Positions 21,441 through 32,300 are shown, numbered from the stretch's first letter. The stretch: DNA of 64,000 bases from Ascarosepion bandense (GCA_037127315.1 JBBBDQ010001122.1:6608501-6672500); one strand, 5' to 3'. The notes: generated from the letters alone by a model not told the origin. Numbers and translations are program-made.

Positions 21441-21712
21441 TGCATTGGAACCTCTGTGAAATTCATAGAGTAGAGCATGCCTAATGTGTTCTTTAGATGG
21501 AAAGAACATGGGTGAGAATATTGCAGAAAAATATGAATGGTGCTTTAATAATCTGAAAGAAAAAGTTATAAATTAATCATGGTGATATGTTTAAGCAATA
21601 ATAATATGCATTAAATAAATTACAATGATTTAAAATGCCCCTTTTACAAACCGGCAAAAACTTTTGAAACGACTTGATATTCATGGGAAAAGCTCAATTA
21701 AGCTACGTTAAG

Positions 21713-22072
21713 GCTGTGGGAAACTATCTAGCACGCCGCAATGAATTGACTTTCTTAGCAGCAGACTTAGCAATGGATTCAATATACTTTTCCACTTCAT
21801 ATTAGCCGAGAATGCGTAACGTGTTACTCTGATGGAGGTTAGCATTAGCCATGATGACAGGAGGTACGCAGGAGTCTTTCTGGTGATTAATAGAGAGCAG
21901 TTTTGTTTGGGAGGCGTTAAAATTAATAAGCCACTCCTTACCGAAGTTAGCAACAAAGTGTAGGTCATTTTATTTTTTAGATCCTCTGCTAATTTCACCT
22001 TATCGAATTGATCAGACTTATGGTTGTTCAAAGAATACTGTTCATCTTGTTGATCAAAAAATAACATCAACA
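21713..22072 (-). pseudogene. LINE-A reverse transcriptase fragment
   Basis: Minus strand in shifted frames gives GKEWLINFNASQTKLLSINH, then a block with NTLRILG, then EKYIESIAKSAAKKVNSLRR. These residues match LINE-A at 37830-38010 (KKWLVNFNASKTKLLSINH, YIESIAKSVAKKVGSL). This is the part just after the catalytic YADD motif of CR1/L2-like reverse transcriptases. Frameshifted and truncated on both sides. Confidence 0.8.
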
Positions 22073-22272
22073 GCAGATAAGACTCATTATGAATGCTCCT
22101 GGTTCCTAGTCATGTGTTTTGTCATGTTGAAGAACAGAAGAATAGGGAAGGTGATGAGCGAATTCAAATCCTCAGTCACGCGCAGAAACGATTGAAACCA
22201 AGAATTCACGTGATGGAACATTGTCCTGATAAAACAAGTCCCATTTCGTCAGTTTTTTTTATCGTTTAGTCA
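22073..22272. other. unassigned spacer
   Basis: Nothing recognised. Confidence 0.4.
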
Positions 22273-22520
22273 TGTATATTCGTTGTGAACGAGAAATCGG
22301 AGAACCGAGTTCAAATTCCAGTTGAATTCGTTGTATTCACTTACGCGCAAATACCCTTGGGAAAGGTATTAATCCGTCTCTTCTTCCTCCAGCTATGGGT
22401 TAAATAACGTGACAGATTGGGTTCTATAGCCTTGGGTGGCAACCAATCTACCGCAGAAAGTAATGGCAACCTACTGTAGAAAAATATTCTGCCCAGTCAG
22501 CCATGTCAGCGTGTATCACT
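22273..22520 (+). mobile_element. SINE-A, truncated at both ends
   Basis: Begins at GAACGAGAAATCGGAGAACC and ends near GTGTATCAC, lacking the outer head and the last 15-20 bases. Confidence 0.85.
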
Positions 22521-22544
22521 GAAATGAACTAGTCATGATAAAAT

Positions 22545-22745
22545 TTCGTAGCAACTCAGCTAGTTGGGAATTGTACTCTCCGTTGACAATGTGGCTCTTT
22601 TATACAATGCCATTTGTATCTCAAAAACTGAGTCCATTCCCTTCCCTGTAGATGAAAAGACCTTGGTTTTTTGTTTAACAGGTGAGGAGGTGTTGTTTTC
22701 AATACAGGGTCTCCTTGTTTCCGGCTCAAAATGATGAACCATAAG
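22545..22745 (-). pseudogene. mariner transposase central fragment
   Basis: Minus strand reads VHHFEPETRRPCIENNTSSP, then KVFSSTGKGMDSVF and YKRATLSTES. These match the mariner block WVHHFEPETK...SSP...AGKVM.SVFWD just after the first catalytic Asp. The DET is missing and the frame is not continuous. With 23345-23775 it may be one mariner split by the Tc1 fragment between them. Confidence 0.75.
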
Positions 22746-22934
22746 TTAGGAAGGATTCAAAGAAACTAGTTGGATCTACCTCAAACCATGTCATACCCCC
22801 TTGTGTAAAGTAATTGAAACAATTGTTTGTTTCCTTTCTTCCACCATATGATCAGTGTCAGATCCACTAGAGTCGCAGGAAGCAATCGATTATTTTTTTT
22901 CCTCAGATTAGGTCATTTGCAGTAGTGTGCAGTA

Positions 22935-23355
22935 ATATGAATCTATTTTCTGGGTGTATAATGAAATGTATTTGGCCTTGAAGAATATAGCGTCATCTGT
23001 TATTGCATCCGATTTTTATTCCGTCCAGACACTATTGTCTCACGTGTTGATAAGTTGTCCTTCGGCCATTGTCTGCGATGGACTTTACTTCAAGGAAACG
23101 TTCGAAAATTGTTACGCTGCACAAACACACTGGTAAGCCTTACAGAGAGTTAGCGGATATTGTTAGTACCAGCCTTTCAATTGTCAGTCGGGTCATCAAG
23201 GCGAAGAAATGAACTGGATCCACCAGTCTAAAACGTAAAGTAAAATGTGGTCGGAAGAGAAAGAAAATGCCGAGAGACGACGTATTCGTGATCAAGTTAA
23301 GTGTGAAAGATCCTCTGAAGACGTTATTCGTTTTGTTTCAATTAATTTGCACAAA
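22935..23355 (+). pseudogene. Tc1-type transposase N-terminal fragment
   Basis: About 23080-23350 reads TSRKRSKIVTLHKHTGKPYR, then ELADIVSTSLSIVSRVIKAK, stop, TGSTSLKRKVKCGRKRKKMP and RDDVFVIKLSVKDP. This is the paired helix-turn-helix and GRKRK linker of Tc1/Tc3-like transposases. The catalytic domain is absent. A second copy with the same upstream sequence is at 42095-42490. Confidence 0.8.
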
Positions 23356-23775
23356 TGTTTATGTGATCAGCCTGCGCGTTTTTGATCAGGCGTCAGAAGA
23401 CATGGCCTCCATCAAGCTTTGTCATGCAAAGTTCATTGTGAACAATATTCTTACCTTTCACGAGATAAGCTAATAGTATAAGTTATTTGTTTTATAGTGA
23501 ATCGCACGTCATCATCTACCATGTGGTGAATATGATCAATGATTTAATGATTTTCTCTGGGGTGGTACTTGCAGGACGTCCAGATCTTGGGTCATCTTCA
23601 AGAGTCTCCCTCCTCCCCCTAAATTCAGCTGCCCTCTTTTGCACTGTTGATAAAGCTTAATCATCGTCTTCATCATCATGTAGCAACTGTGTCAGCATGA
23701 ATGTCCTCAGAGGGTAAACCCTTTTTCTGCAGGTACTCGATAACACCAAGATAACAGTTTTTTTTAAACATTTTC
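23345..23775 (-). pseudogene. mariner transposase N-terminal fragment
   Basis: Minus strand, in shifting frames: VIEYLQKKGLPSEDIHADTV, then VQKRAAEFRGRRETLEDDPR, SGRPAS, HMVDDDVRFTIKQIT, and VHNELCMTKL. This is the DNA-binding half of a mariner transposase (KKG.....IH..M...GD, W...F..GR.S.EDDPR.GRP, D.R.T...IA, V..IL...L...K). Stops and frameshifts throughout. Confidence 0.85.
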
Positions 23776-23872
23776 AAGAAAAGTCGCTGTACTTTTAAAG
23801 TGTTCTTTGAACAGTCAGGTATAGTTTACATGGAAAGAAACAGTCCAGTTATAAATATGAACATTTGAAATG

Positions 23873-24403
23873 AGTTTGAGTTTGGGTTTGAATTTTGTTT
23901 AACGGCATATCAACCTCTGAGTTATTTAATGCCAAAAAAGTGGGGTCATAAGATATTTTTTTTCGTGTTCGGTTATAGTAAGAAGGTTGATTTAGTCTCG
24001 TTTTGATGAAATTTTTTTTATTTTATTTTAGAAAAATGAAGATGACTTTTAGTTTTGTATTCAAAACTTTATTGCTGGTAATAATTTTTTCCTTCAAAAA
24101 TGTGTTATGGTAATAATCTTTTTCTTCAAAAATGTATTGTTGGTAATATTTTTTCTTCAAAATGTATTTTTTCTATAAAAGTCTATTTTTATGTATATAT
24201 TTCTATAAAAGTCATTTAAAAATATTTTCATGGTGTTTTGACCCCAGTTTGAGGATTAACTATTTACCCATAGCTGAGACCCGAACAGGTGCTATCACTC
24301 CGGGTCAGAGTGGACCTGGAAACAACAGCAATTAAGAGGTGGTTTCATGCTCCTCACAACCTTCGAATCAGAGGCTTTGCTGCCGTCATACCCAAGACCA
24401 TGT
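23873..24403 (+). mobile_element. element C copy 1
   Basis: About 530 bp, repeated at 33027-33541 and inverted at 49765-50280. It starts near TTTAACGGCATATCAACC, has a T-rich middle with internal tandem units containing AAAAATGTATT, then a GC-richer end (CACTCCGGGTCAGAGTGGAC) and stops near CATACCCAAGACC. No coding or known element type recognised. Confidence 0.8.
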
Positions 24404-25020
24404 GAAATGAATGCATGCAAGATTTCAAAGCTTTAGCAATAAACCTTCATAGTCAGCCTACGAACCTTGCAGTTCACCCTCGTAAAACTCTGAAACAGTT
24501 ACATTTATATTTGAAAGACAGGAAAATTTCATTAGAAACAAAGAAAAGAGTGCTGGATGGTTATGTGATATCTGTCCTTCTCTATGGAAGTGAATGCTGG
24601 AGGATCTCATCAAAGATGAAGGAAAGGTTTGATGCAGCAGGCATGTGGTTTTCAGAAGGATGCTGACGATACCATGGACAGAGCACGTGTGCAACGATGA
24701 GGTGTTGGAAAGGATGCAAACGAGAAGAAAACTGATACTAAATATCAAGAAGAGACATTTGTTCCTGCGACACGTAATGAGGAAGGAGATCCTGGAGAAC
24801 TTGATACTCACAGGTCGGAAAAATGGAAGGACAGACAAGGGAAAGCAGCACAAGATGTACTGTTTAGGTTTGAGCAAATGGTTGACAGAGCGGGGCTTGG
24901 AAGAGATACCAATAGAAAAATTATTGAGAGAGTCAAGAGACAGGGCCAAGTGGAAGTCCATGATCGCCTTCGCCCTGAGGATTTTCAATATTTTTATTTT
25001 ATTACGCACTATACTTACTA
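24404..25020 (+). pseudogene. RTE-like LINE fragment, reverse transcriptase C-terminus
   Basis: Two plus-strand frames (24415-24666 and 24645-25028) give LETKKRVLDGYVISVLLYGS, ECWRISSKMKERFDAAGMW, then RRMLTIPWTEHVCNDEVLER, KRHLFLRHVMRKE and ENLILTGRK. This is the C-terminal region of RTE/BovB-like reverse transcriptases (YG.E.WT...., W.RR.L.I.W...V.N..VL.R, LG H..R). One frameshift near 24660. The 5' part, including the catalytic domain, is absent. Confidence 0.8.
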
Positions 25021-25086
25021 TTGCTTAATTAGGGAACATAGAACGATATCGACATTTTTAATACGGCACGGGATCAAACTTCTCAG

Positions 25087-26510
25087 CAGGAATTTTATGT
25101 GGATAATATAATGTATTGAGTGACATCTAAAAAACGCTTGATGCCGCATGTATATGGTAAAGATGGATGAACATATCAGCTGGAAGTTTATGATAAAAAC
25201 AACAAAGATGAAGATATTGGTCTGCATTATACTGAGGAACATCTGAAGACCACCGGAAGCAACATGCATCTGAAGAAGATTGAATAACATACAAGTTGAA
25301 ATATTAGGTTAAAAACAACAAAGATTAAGATACTGGACTAAATAATATATAGAGTGACATCTAAAGACCACTAGGTACACATTTACCTGGGTAAGTTTGA
25401 AGAACATATCAACTGAAATATTAGAATAAAAACAACAAAGATGAAGATACTGGACTAAATTATATATAGAGTGACATCTAAAGACCACTAGGTACACATT
25501 TACATGGGTAAGTTTGAAGAACATATCAACTGAAATATTGGGATAAAAACAACAAAGATGACGATACCGGACTGAATAATGTATACAGTGACACCTAAAG
25601 ACCACTAGGTACACATTTCCCTGGGTAAGTTTGAAGAACATATCAACTGAAATATTGGGATAAAAACAACAAAGATGACGATACTGGACTAAATAATGTA
25701 TAAAGTGAAACCTAAAGACCACTAGGTACACATTTCCCTGGGTAAGTTTGAAGAACATATCAGCTGAAATATTAGAATAAAAACAACAAAGATGACGATA
25801 CTGGACTAAATAATGTATACAGTGACACCTAAAGACCACTGGATACAACATTCACCTGGATAAGTTTGAAGAACATATCAACTGAAATGTTGGAATAAAA
25901 ACAACAAAGATGAAGATACTTGTTTGAACGATATGTATGTTAACATCTGAAGGTCATGTAACAGACACCCGAGGAGGGCTGAAGAACATATCAGCCAAAA
26001 GTTGTGTTAAAAACAACAAATATAAAGATACCGATCTGAATAATGTGTAGAGTTAGATCTAAAGATCACTGTATGCAACGTACACCTTAAGAAGTTCACA
26101 GAAAATTTCAGCTGAAATTTTGGAATAAAGACAACAACGATAAAGATACTGGTCTGAATAAGCTTTAGATTTAGATATAAAGACCACTGCATGCAACGTT
26201 CATCTTAGGCAGTCCACAGAAAATATCAGCTGAAATTTTAGAATAAAAACAACAAAGATGAAGATACTGGTCTGAATAAGCTTTAGATTTAGATATAAAG
26301 ACCACTGCATGCAACATTTACTTGAGAAAGTCCACAAGAAATTTTGGAATAAAGATAACAATGATGAAGATACTGGTTTGAATATTGTGTAGAGTTAGAT
26401 CTAAAGACCACTGTATGCAACGTTCACCCGAGGAAAGCTGATGAATATACCAGATGAAATGTTAGGATAAAAGCAATAACGATGAAGATTTTCTCAGCAT
26501 TAACTTCTTA
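25087..26510. repeat. 117-bp satellite, about 12 units
   Basis: Regular tandem units; the marker GTAAGTTTGAAGAACAT recurs at 25391, 25508, 25625 and 25742, exactly 117 bp apart. Units contain AAAACAACAAAGATGAAGAT and are best conserved at 25300-25900, decaying at both ends. Because 117 is 39 codons, a minus-strand frame stays open for 180 codons (25309-25851) with a 39-residue repeat; this is probably incidental. The array starts right after the RTE fragment. Confidence 0.95.
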
Positions 26511-26519
26511 AAATAAGTT

Positions 26520-26990
26520 TATTAGTTAACCTTATGAGAAACAATATAAATATTAAATGAATAAATCAAACTGTCGTCTGCCTGGCCCTCCTATTCACAG
26601 CGATAAAGCGCCAAGTGTCGTTATTGACCCGTGACACGCGTTGTTCAAAGTCACCGACAGATGAATCAATAAAGTCATGTTGCTTGCTTCTCTTGTTTGC
26701 ACATGTACGCCTGTATTTGCATGTTTCCGCTGGGTGTGTGCGTTTATGTGCGCCGTGATAGGTTCGTTTACTTTTGATCTCGGTTAACCGCATATCAAAT
26801 CGATTCCGGTGACTTCCTACGTGCTATTATTATCAGTTTGACAGTATCTTCGATTTCACGGCATTTTGAGTTAATGACAAGAGATAAAATGTAAACCTGA
26901 AGTATCCGATGATAAGAAAGGGTACAGGGAAGTGTAGTTTGATGCCTTCATCAATTTTAGTTCATAATATCTTATCCCTGTTCACAAACT
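26520..26990. other. non-repetitive, higher-GC segment
   Basis: About 470 bases of high-complexity sequence containing several CpGs and no counterpart elsewhere in the window. A 75-codon minus-strand frame at 26566-26793 is open but unrecognised. Candidate unique host DNA. Confidence 0.35.
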
Positions 26991-26997
26991 TACGGGC

Positions 26998-27072
26998 ACT
27001 TGTAATGGTTAACAATCTCGCCTCGCTAGAATCATTATAACTGAGTAGTGAGTTCGATCCTCACTGGGTACC
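26998..27072 (+). tRNA. tRNA-like sequence (pseudogene or SINE head)
   Basis: An A-box-like ATGGTTAACAATCTCGCCTC is followed about 35 bases later by GTGAGTTCGATCCTCAC, a perfect 5-bp T-stem with a standard T-loop. Acceptor ends pair poorly and the anticodon arm is unclear, so this is not a functional tRNA call. It sits directly before the palindrome at 27089. Confidence 0.5.
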
Positions 27073-27088
27073 CCCTACATTCGGCCGT

Positions 27089-27262
27089 GCGGGCAGGCTT
27101 AAGGTTAATTTTGGTGGGTATTGTTATTAATATTTGTTTGAAGTCAGATTATTATTATTAATTAATACATACGTAGATATAAGTATTAGTTAATAATAAT
27201 AATCTGAGTTCAAAAAAATATTAATAACAATACCCACCAAAATTAACCTTAAGCCTGCCCGC
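27089..27262. repeat. M3: near-perfect 80-bp inverted repeat
   Basis: The left arm starts GCGGGCAGGCTTAAGGTTAA; the right arm ends in its reverse complement. Only a handful of mismatches lie over about 80 bp, with a spacer of about 15 bp (around ATACGTAGATATAA). No coding capacity. Such similar arms suggest recent origin or gene conversion. Confidence 0.9.
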
Positions 27263-27558
27263 ATATTTTCCAAATGAGAAGTTGCTTTACTCTGATTGGT
27301 CCACATTGTATATACAATAACACCTCCCTGATTAAAGGGGCCACGCTCGTTTTCAGACTTTTAAACCATTCATTTAAGAACCATCACATCACTTGACAAG
27401 ACACAAAAGCGTTGAAACAAAATGGCTACTTTTGTAGTGATATTGTAACATATCCATGTTATAATTTATGAATAAATAATATTATTAGCTCTACTTTTGT
27501 ATTGAGCACTTTTTTAAAAATAGTGTTTCTTTTGACAAGGAATATTATTCCAACAATA

Positions 27559-27594
<36 letters not shown>

Positions 27595-28020
27595 CGAGGT
27601 GCGATTGGTAAATTGTCGCAATTATTTTATTATTTCAAAGCAAAAGGCTATTATACTAAATATTAAATTTATTTTCTAACAAGTACTTTTTTCTTGTTAA
27701 AGCATTTGTTGAGTAAATCGAATAAAATTACTTTCATTAAATTGTTCATTTTCTGTCAATATGCCTCATAAAACATAAAATAGTTCTTGTGCTAATACTT
27801 TTGCACAGTACTATGTATACGATATTGAAAAAGAGTAAACATATTTTCAGTGCATTTTTTGATCATGTAAATATTTAAGGTTAAAAGGTTTTAAGCAACA
27901 ATAAATAGAAACGCATTATCATTCCAAATTTTATTTTTTTGTAAGGATGTAAAATCTTTACATGATCTTTTTTTGTTGATGAATTCTCGGTAGACATTTA
28001 CTTTTAAATCCTTATCAGCG
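27263..28020. other. AT-rich sequence with (TA)n
   Basis: TA run at 27559-27591. 27370-27480 resembles retroelement tails that carry AAAGCGTTGAAACAAAATGG. No gene recognised. Confidence 0.45.
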
Positions 28021-28529
28021 AGGTTTAGCATGATATCAATAAACGATAATAAATTGTTAACGGTGTTTTTGACGCGTGTTTTCGAGTGTGCAAATTTTTC
28101 AAAGATGGAAGAAACATTTGTGCGTGTGGCGGCGGTTGGTGGTGGTAATGGTGAATAAATCCTTTCGGGAAAGAGTTCGGAGATGTGCAGTCTGTTTCCC
28201 CTCGTCTTTCTTGAAGGACCAAAGTTTCACACAATGGAACCTCGCTGCGTCATTTTCAAGAAACAAGTTTCATTTGTTTTTGAACGCAAATTTTCGCCTC
28301 TTATCGACTTTTGCCAGAATCGAAGCCAAATGCATGGAGCGTGTTCTTCGAATGTTCCATCGTCGCAGGGTGCCGGGACAATGTCCGGCTGTCTAAGATC
28401 GTAACAGAAATTGATCTGCTCCTACAGTGCTTCATCTTTCTCTATGATATTGAAAAAGATCCTCTTGGTGCAAAGTTCCAAATAAATAATCCCACTCACA
28501 AGCGAAGTATAACAATAAAAATACTACAT

Positions 28530-28530
<1 letters not shown>
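28021..28530. other. non-repetitive segment with short open frames
   Basis: Overlapping plus-strand frames (28076-28396, 28183-28404, 28311-28586), the longest 106 codons. They show no family motif and overlap one another, and no splice or repeat logic selects one. Not called as genes. Confidence 0.35.
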
Positions 28531-28573
<43 letters not shown>

Positions 28574-28574
28574 G
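28529..28574 (+). repeat. (CTA)n trinucleotide repeat
   Basis: About 14-15 CTA units. Confidence 0.95.
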
Positions 28575-28689
28575 TTATTATTATAATTGTTTTTGTTGCT
28601 GGAGTTCTCCAGTAGGCACTGTAACCGGAAATAATCGTTTTCGTCAATATTCTTTTTCATATTGCTATAGATTAAACACACAGAAATAT

Positions 28690-29042
28690 CAATTGGAGTA
28701 GATAGACCAAACTATCGCCCGGTTCACACTCCACCCACGTCTATTGAACAGGTGAAGAGGCTCACCCCTTGTTCCTTGTTTAGGATGTGGTTTCCGGCTT
28801 TCTCTTTTCCAATCTTTTCACTCTTTTCTTTTTTTTTTTTTATCAATTGGAGTAGATAGACTAAACTATCGCCCGGTTCACACTCCACCCACGTCTATTG
28901 AACAGGTGAAGAGGCTCATCCCTTGTTCCTTGTTTAGGATGTGGTTTCCGGTTTTCCCTTTTCCAATCTTTTCTTTCCTACGTAGCCCCCTGCGCTTCAG
29001 TGGCGTTACCGCCTTGCTCGGGGTGATATGATTAAAAAAACC
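28690..29042 (+). mobile_element. SINE-B with two tandem heads
   Basis: Heads begin at about 28694 and 28846 (ATCAATTGGAGTAGATAGAC), separated by a T-run after CTTTTCC...CTCTTTTC. The LINE-A-like tail (CAGTGGCGTTACCGCCTTGC) and an A-rich end follow at 28985-29040. Confidence 0.88.
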
Positions 29043-29165
29043 AAAAAAAAAAAACCCCAAAAAAAAAAAAAACAGAATTTGTCCTTATTAAATTTGAAAA
29101 AAGATACCTCTACGGAAGCAAAAAGAAAAATAAATGTTTTTGAAATTCGTAATATAGAGTTCGTT

Positions 29166-29463
29166 GGCTGTGCGTTGTGGTGCATTGGATATCGACTCGG
29201 AACGCCAAATCGGCGATGCTGAGTTCGAATTCCAGTTGAATTCCTTGCTTTCACTTAATCACAAATACCCTCGGGAAAGGTATTAATTCGTCTTTTCCCT
29301 CCAGTTATGGATTAAATAATACGGCAGATTGGGTTCTATATCCTTGGTTGGCAACAAGTCTACCGCAGAAAACAATGGCAATCTACTGTAGATAATCTTC
29401 TGTCATGTCTTATTCGAGACATGATCGCCGAAAGCATGTATCACGTATGCCGCTTGACTGAAT
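29166..29463 (+). mobile_element. SINE-A, near full length
   Basis: From GTGCGTTGTGGTGCATTGG to CCGCTTGACTGA; the central CTCGAAAGAGAC hairpin is partly lost (TTATTCGAGACATGATC). Confidence 0.9.
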
Positions 29464-29980
29464 ATGGACTGCTTATTCGATAATAATACATAAAAACCAC
29501 TCCACATTACAAATTTTACATTTTAAGAAATCGCATGGAATTAGCATAGGAGGAGGGGTGTTTCTGTGGAGGTAACCAATTTACAATGAATTCACTGAGC
29601 AAACTTTACCCCTAAGTAATTTTTATAGAAATGTTTTTTTTTTGTCGTTTGGAATACTTAATCTATAGTAATATGAACAACAATAACAAAAAGAAAAAAA
29701 ATACGCATTTAAAAAAGTTTAGTTCTGAATCCTGTGTCATTGTATAACTTCATCTTAGAATTTTAGCAAAAGGAAAATGATTAAAGAAAATAGAAAACGT
29801 AAAAACTCAAGACCAGCAGACGATCAGTGTATGCCTGAAGTGGCCAAAGTGTATTATCTGACATTCTTTAGTAGACAAAAGCCGCTTTATTGAAATTTAT
29901 GATACCTTTTAATTTATCGGCACCGTCCAAAAATACACGAAGTAATTGTGTAATGGCAATGCTTAGGTTTCCTGCCTGCG
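29464..29980. other. AT-rich unassigned sequence
   Basis: No gene, RNA or repeat recognised. Confidence 0.45.
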
Positions 29981-30612
29981 TAATCTCATATTTTATTGAT
30001 AATCTCATAATTTATCATAATCTCGTATTTTATCGTAATCTCATATTTTATTGATAATCTCATAATTTATCATAATCTCGTATTTTATCGTAATCTCATA
30101 TTTTATTGATAATCTCATAATTTATCATAATCTCGTATTTTATCGTAATCTCATATTTTATTGATAATCTCATAATTTATCATAATCTCGTATTTTATCG
30201 TAATCTCATATTTTATTGATAATCTCATAATTTATCATAATCTCGTATTTTATCGTAATCTCATATTTTATTGATAATCTCATAATTTATCGTAATCTCA
30301 TATTTTATCGATAATCTCATATTTTATCAATAATCTCATATTTTATCGTAATCTCATATTTTACACATAATCTCATATTTTATCGATAATCTCATATTTC
30401 ATTTCATCGTAATCTCGTATTTTATCAATAATCTCATATTTTATTGTAATCTCATATTTTATCAATAAACTCATATTTTATCCTAAGCTCATATTTTATC
30501 GATAATTTCATATTTTCTCTTAATCTCACATTTTATCAATAATCTCATATTTTAACATAATCTCATATTTTATCGATGATCTCATATTTTATCGACAATC
30601 TCATATTTTATC
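29981..30612 (+). repeat. satellite with 55-bp higher-order unit of three 18-19-mers
   Basis: The basic unit is like TAATCTCATATTTTATCG. From 29981 the marker TAATCTCATATTTTATTG recurs at 30036, 30091, 30146, 30201 and 30256, exactly 55 bp apart, each block holding three subunit variants. From about 30290 the higher-order pattern stops and single divergent 18-mers continue to 30612. Confidence 0.96.
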
Positions 30613-30799
30613 CGTAGAATTAACTCTATTGTCAAATTTAAGAAATATCTTTTGCTTTTTAAATCATTAAAAAGTAAAATTATTTCAAGAAAGTTAACAC
30701 GAAACGAATTAAACAATGTATTAGCAGCTTGATTAATTAGTTTGTTTTACGGCTTATCAACCCTTTTATCTAAAGACGAAAGACATATTGCATTGTCAA
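30613..30799. other. AT-rich spacer
   Basis: Nothing recognised. Confidence 0.4.
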
Positions 30800-31110
30800 A
30801 ATGATTCCATTTTGAATATATAGCATTGACAGTCTTTTTGAGAATAGAAAATGTTTACAAGAAACAACTTATAATTAACCTCAGGAAGAGTCATTTTAAA
30901 TTTCTAGGTCACACAATGAGGAAAGTGTGCTTAGAAAATATAATACTCATAGGACAGACTGAAGTCAAGAGAGACAGAGGAAAACAATATATTATACACA
31001 TAGTGATTATTAGTAAACGGATGGAGGAACAAGTTTTACAAGAAATAACAAATATATTAAGAGTGACAAGGGAGCAAAATTGTGGAGAGCTATGATTATC
31101 TACGCCTTGA
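30800..31110 (+). pseudogene. RTE-like LINE fragment
   Basis: The plus-strand frame at 30826-31095 reads LRKSHFKFLGHTMRKVCLEN, IILIGQTEVKRDRGKQ. It matches the RTE tail at 24740-24850 and 36770-36850. Only this C-terminal block survives. Confidence 0.75.
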
Positions 31111-31379
31111 AGTAAAAGAAGAAGAATTATTTTCCAGATAAGAATTTTGTTATTTAACCCATAGCTAGAGAAGAATTAAGGAAATATATATAATGCATTG
31201 TTCTCGACTCATTCTGATACGCTTTATCTATACAGGAGTCTGATTAAGCAAAAGATGCAGTATTGCTGCCGTATTTGTCGTGTAGCTGCTCACTTCTCAA
31301 TTTCCTGCCTCGACAGAGTCTATTTGCCACGCTTCATCTAACAATTTAGAAAAAAATAATTCAATTACATAACAATAAA

Positions 31380-31790
31380 CTATTGAAAACATACAACAAA
31401 AATTACTCTAACGCTCATGTCAGATTGCCCCATAATAATAACTTTTGTAATTGTAAAAACCCGAACCAACGCCCCATACCTAATAAATGCTTAACAAAAT
31501 CCCTGGTATATATGTGTTCGATTTCATCCATGGACAATCCTAAGGATGCTAAAATTTATAAACACAATGAACATTTTTAAAAAGCGCTTTTACAATCACC
31601 TATCATCCTTCAATAACAAGGACAAACAAAATATGACATCACTTTCTAAATATTTTTGGAAGTTAAAAAACGAAAATAAAACACCTAAAGTTAAATGGAA
31701 AATTCTCAAACAGGCCAGAACATCTGAATCGGTAAAGGAACCATGTTTCCTTTGTCTTCAAGAAAAAATGGATTAATTAAATACATGAGG
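31380..31790 (+). pseudogene. Penelope-like GIY-YIG endonuclease region fragment
   Basis: Two plus-strand frames (31383-31580, 31546-31776) give NCKNPNQRPIPNKCLTKSLV, then KKRFYNHLSSFNNKDKQ, LSKYFWKLKNENKTPKVKWK and a C-x-x-C-L-x-E-K block. The order (NC..KN.CP..G.C....VY, YIG....FK.R...H..SF, T.LS.Y.W.LK, WKI) is that of the C-terminal endonuclease domain of Penelope-like elements. The YIG-equivalent position is degraded (IYKH), and a stop lies between frames. The reverse transcriptase part is not attached. Confidence 0.65.
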
Positions 31791-32204
31791 AGAAACATAT
31801 TATTAAACTAGAGGCATGAAACCACAGTAAACTGCAAACACATTAAAGACCCAACCTTACAATTATGCTGAAATTACAAAAGCTAAAGTTAAGATCTCTA
31901 GAAACGATTAGCCTTTATAATATTAACAACACACTTACCTTAAATTTTACCTTTATTTCATACTACAAACTGATCTAATGAAAGTTTTATCTAAAAAAAG
32001 AGATTTTCTAAATTTTAAATTAAGGTTAAATATAAAAAAAAGATTAATTATAAAAACTAAATTTAAATATAAAAATATTTGTAGTCGTATGCTTCACTAA
32101 TACAGACATGTTTAGCAAATAGCAATTCCTATCCCCTTCTTAGCGTCTCCTCTCCTACTCTCCCTACCCCATTAAATATCCCTATTTTTCCTTTTGTTAT
32201 ATAT
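31791..32204. other. AT-rich unassigned sequence
   Basis: A-rich; likely continuation or flank of the retroelement fragment. No feature supported. Confidence 0.4.
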
Positions 32205-32300
32205 ATATAAAGGAAAACTAGACACATTATCTAAAGGTGGTTATAAACTATAATTTATTTCGACGGGTGAGTATGTCTATCTCCACAGACCACAATTTCA
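32205..32300. mobile_element. M4 element, partial
   Basis: Similar to 60243-60310 (AAAGGAAAACTAGACACATT versus AAAGAAAAACTGAACACATC, then GGTGGTTATAAACTATAAT). One arm only. Confidence 0.55.

Larger units (their letters stand above)
20460..21676 (-). mobile_element. mariner transposon with nested LINE-A tail
   Basis: The left terminal repeat is AGGTCGGTGCAAAAGTT at 20461. The right is CCGGCAAAAACTTTTGAAACG at 21651-21671, degraded at its outer bases. The same ends flank the deletion copy at 35106-35680. Transposase coding is on the minus strand. Confidence 0.88.

Noticed and set aside
25309..25851. 180-codon frame with a 39-residue repeat as a repeat protein
   Set aside because: Unit length divisible by three keeps any stop-free phase open; there is no start, signal or homology. 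Reported only as a satellite.
28076..28586. Three overlapping plus-strand frames as a gene
   Set aside because: No frame is favoured, no homology recalled, and one runs into the (CTA)n repeat.
29981..30612. CRISPR-like array of spaced repeats
   Set aside because: The units are contiguous 18-19-mers without unique spacers, in animal DNA with no cas genes.
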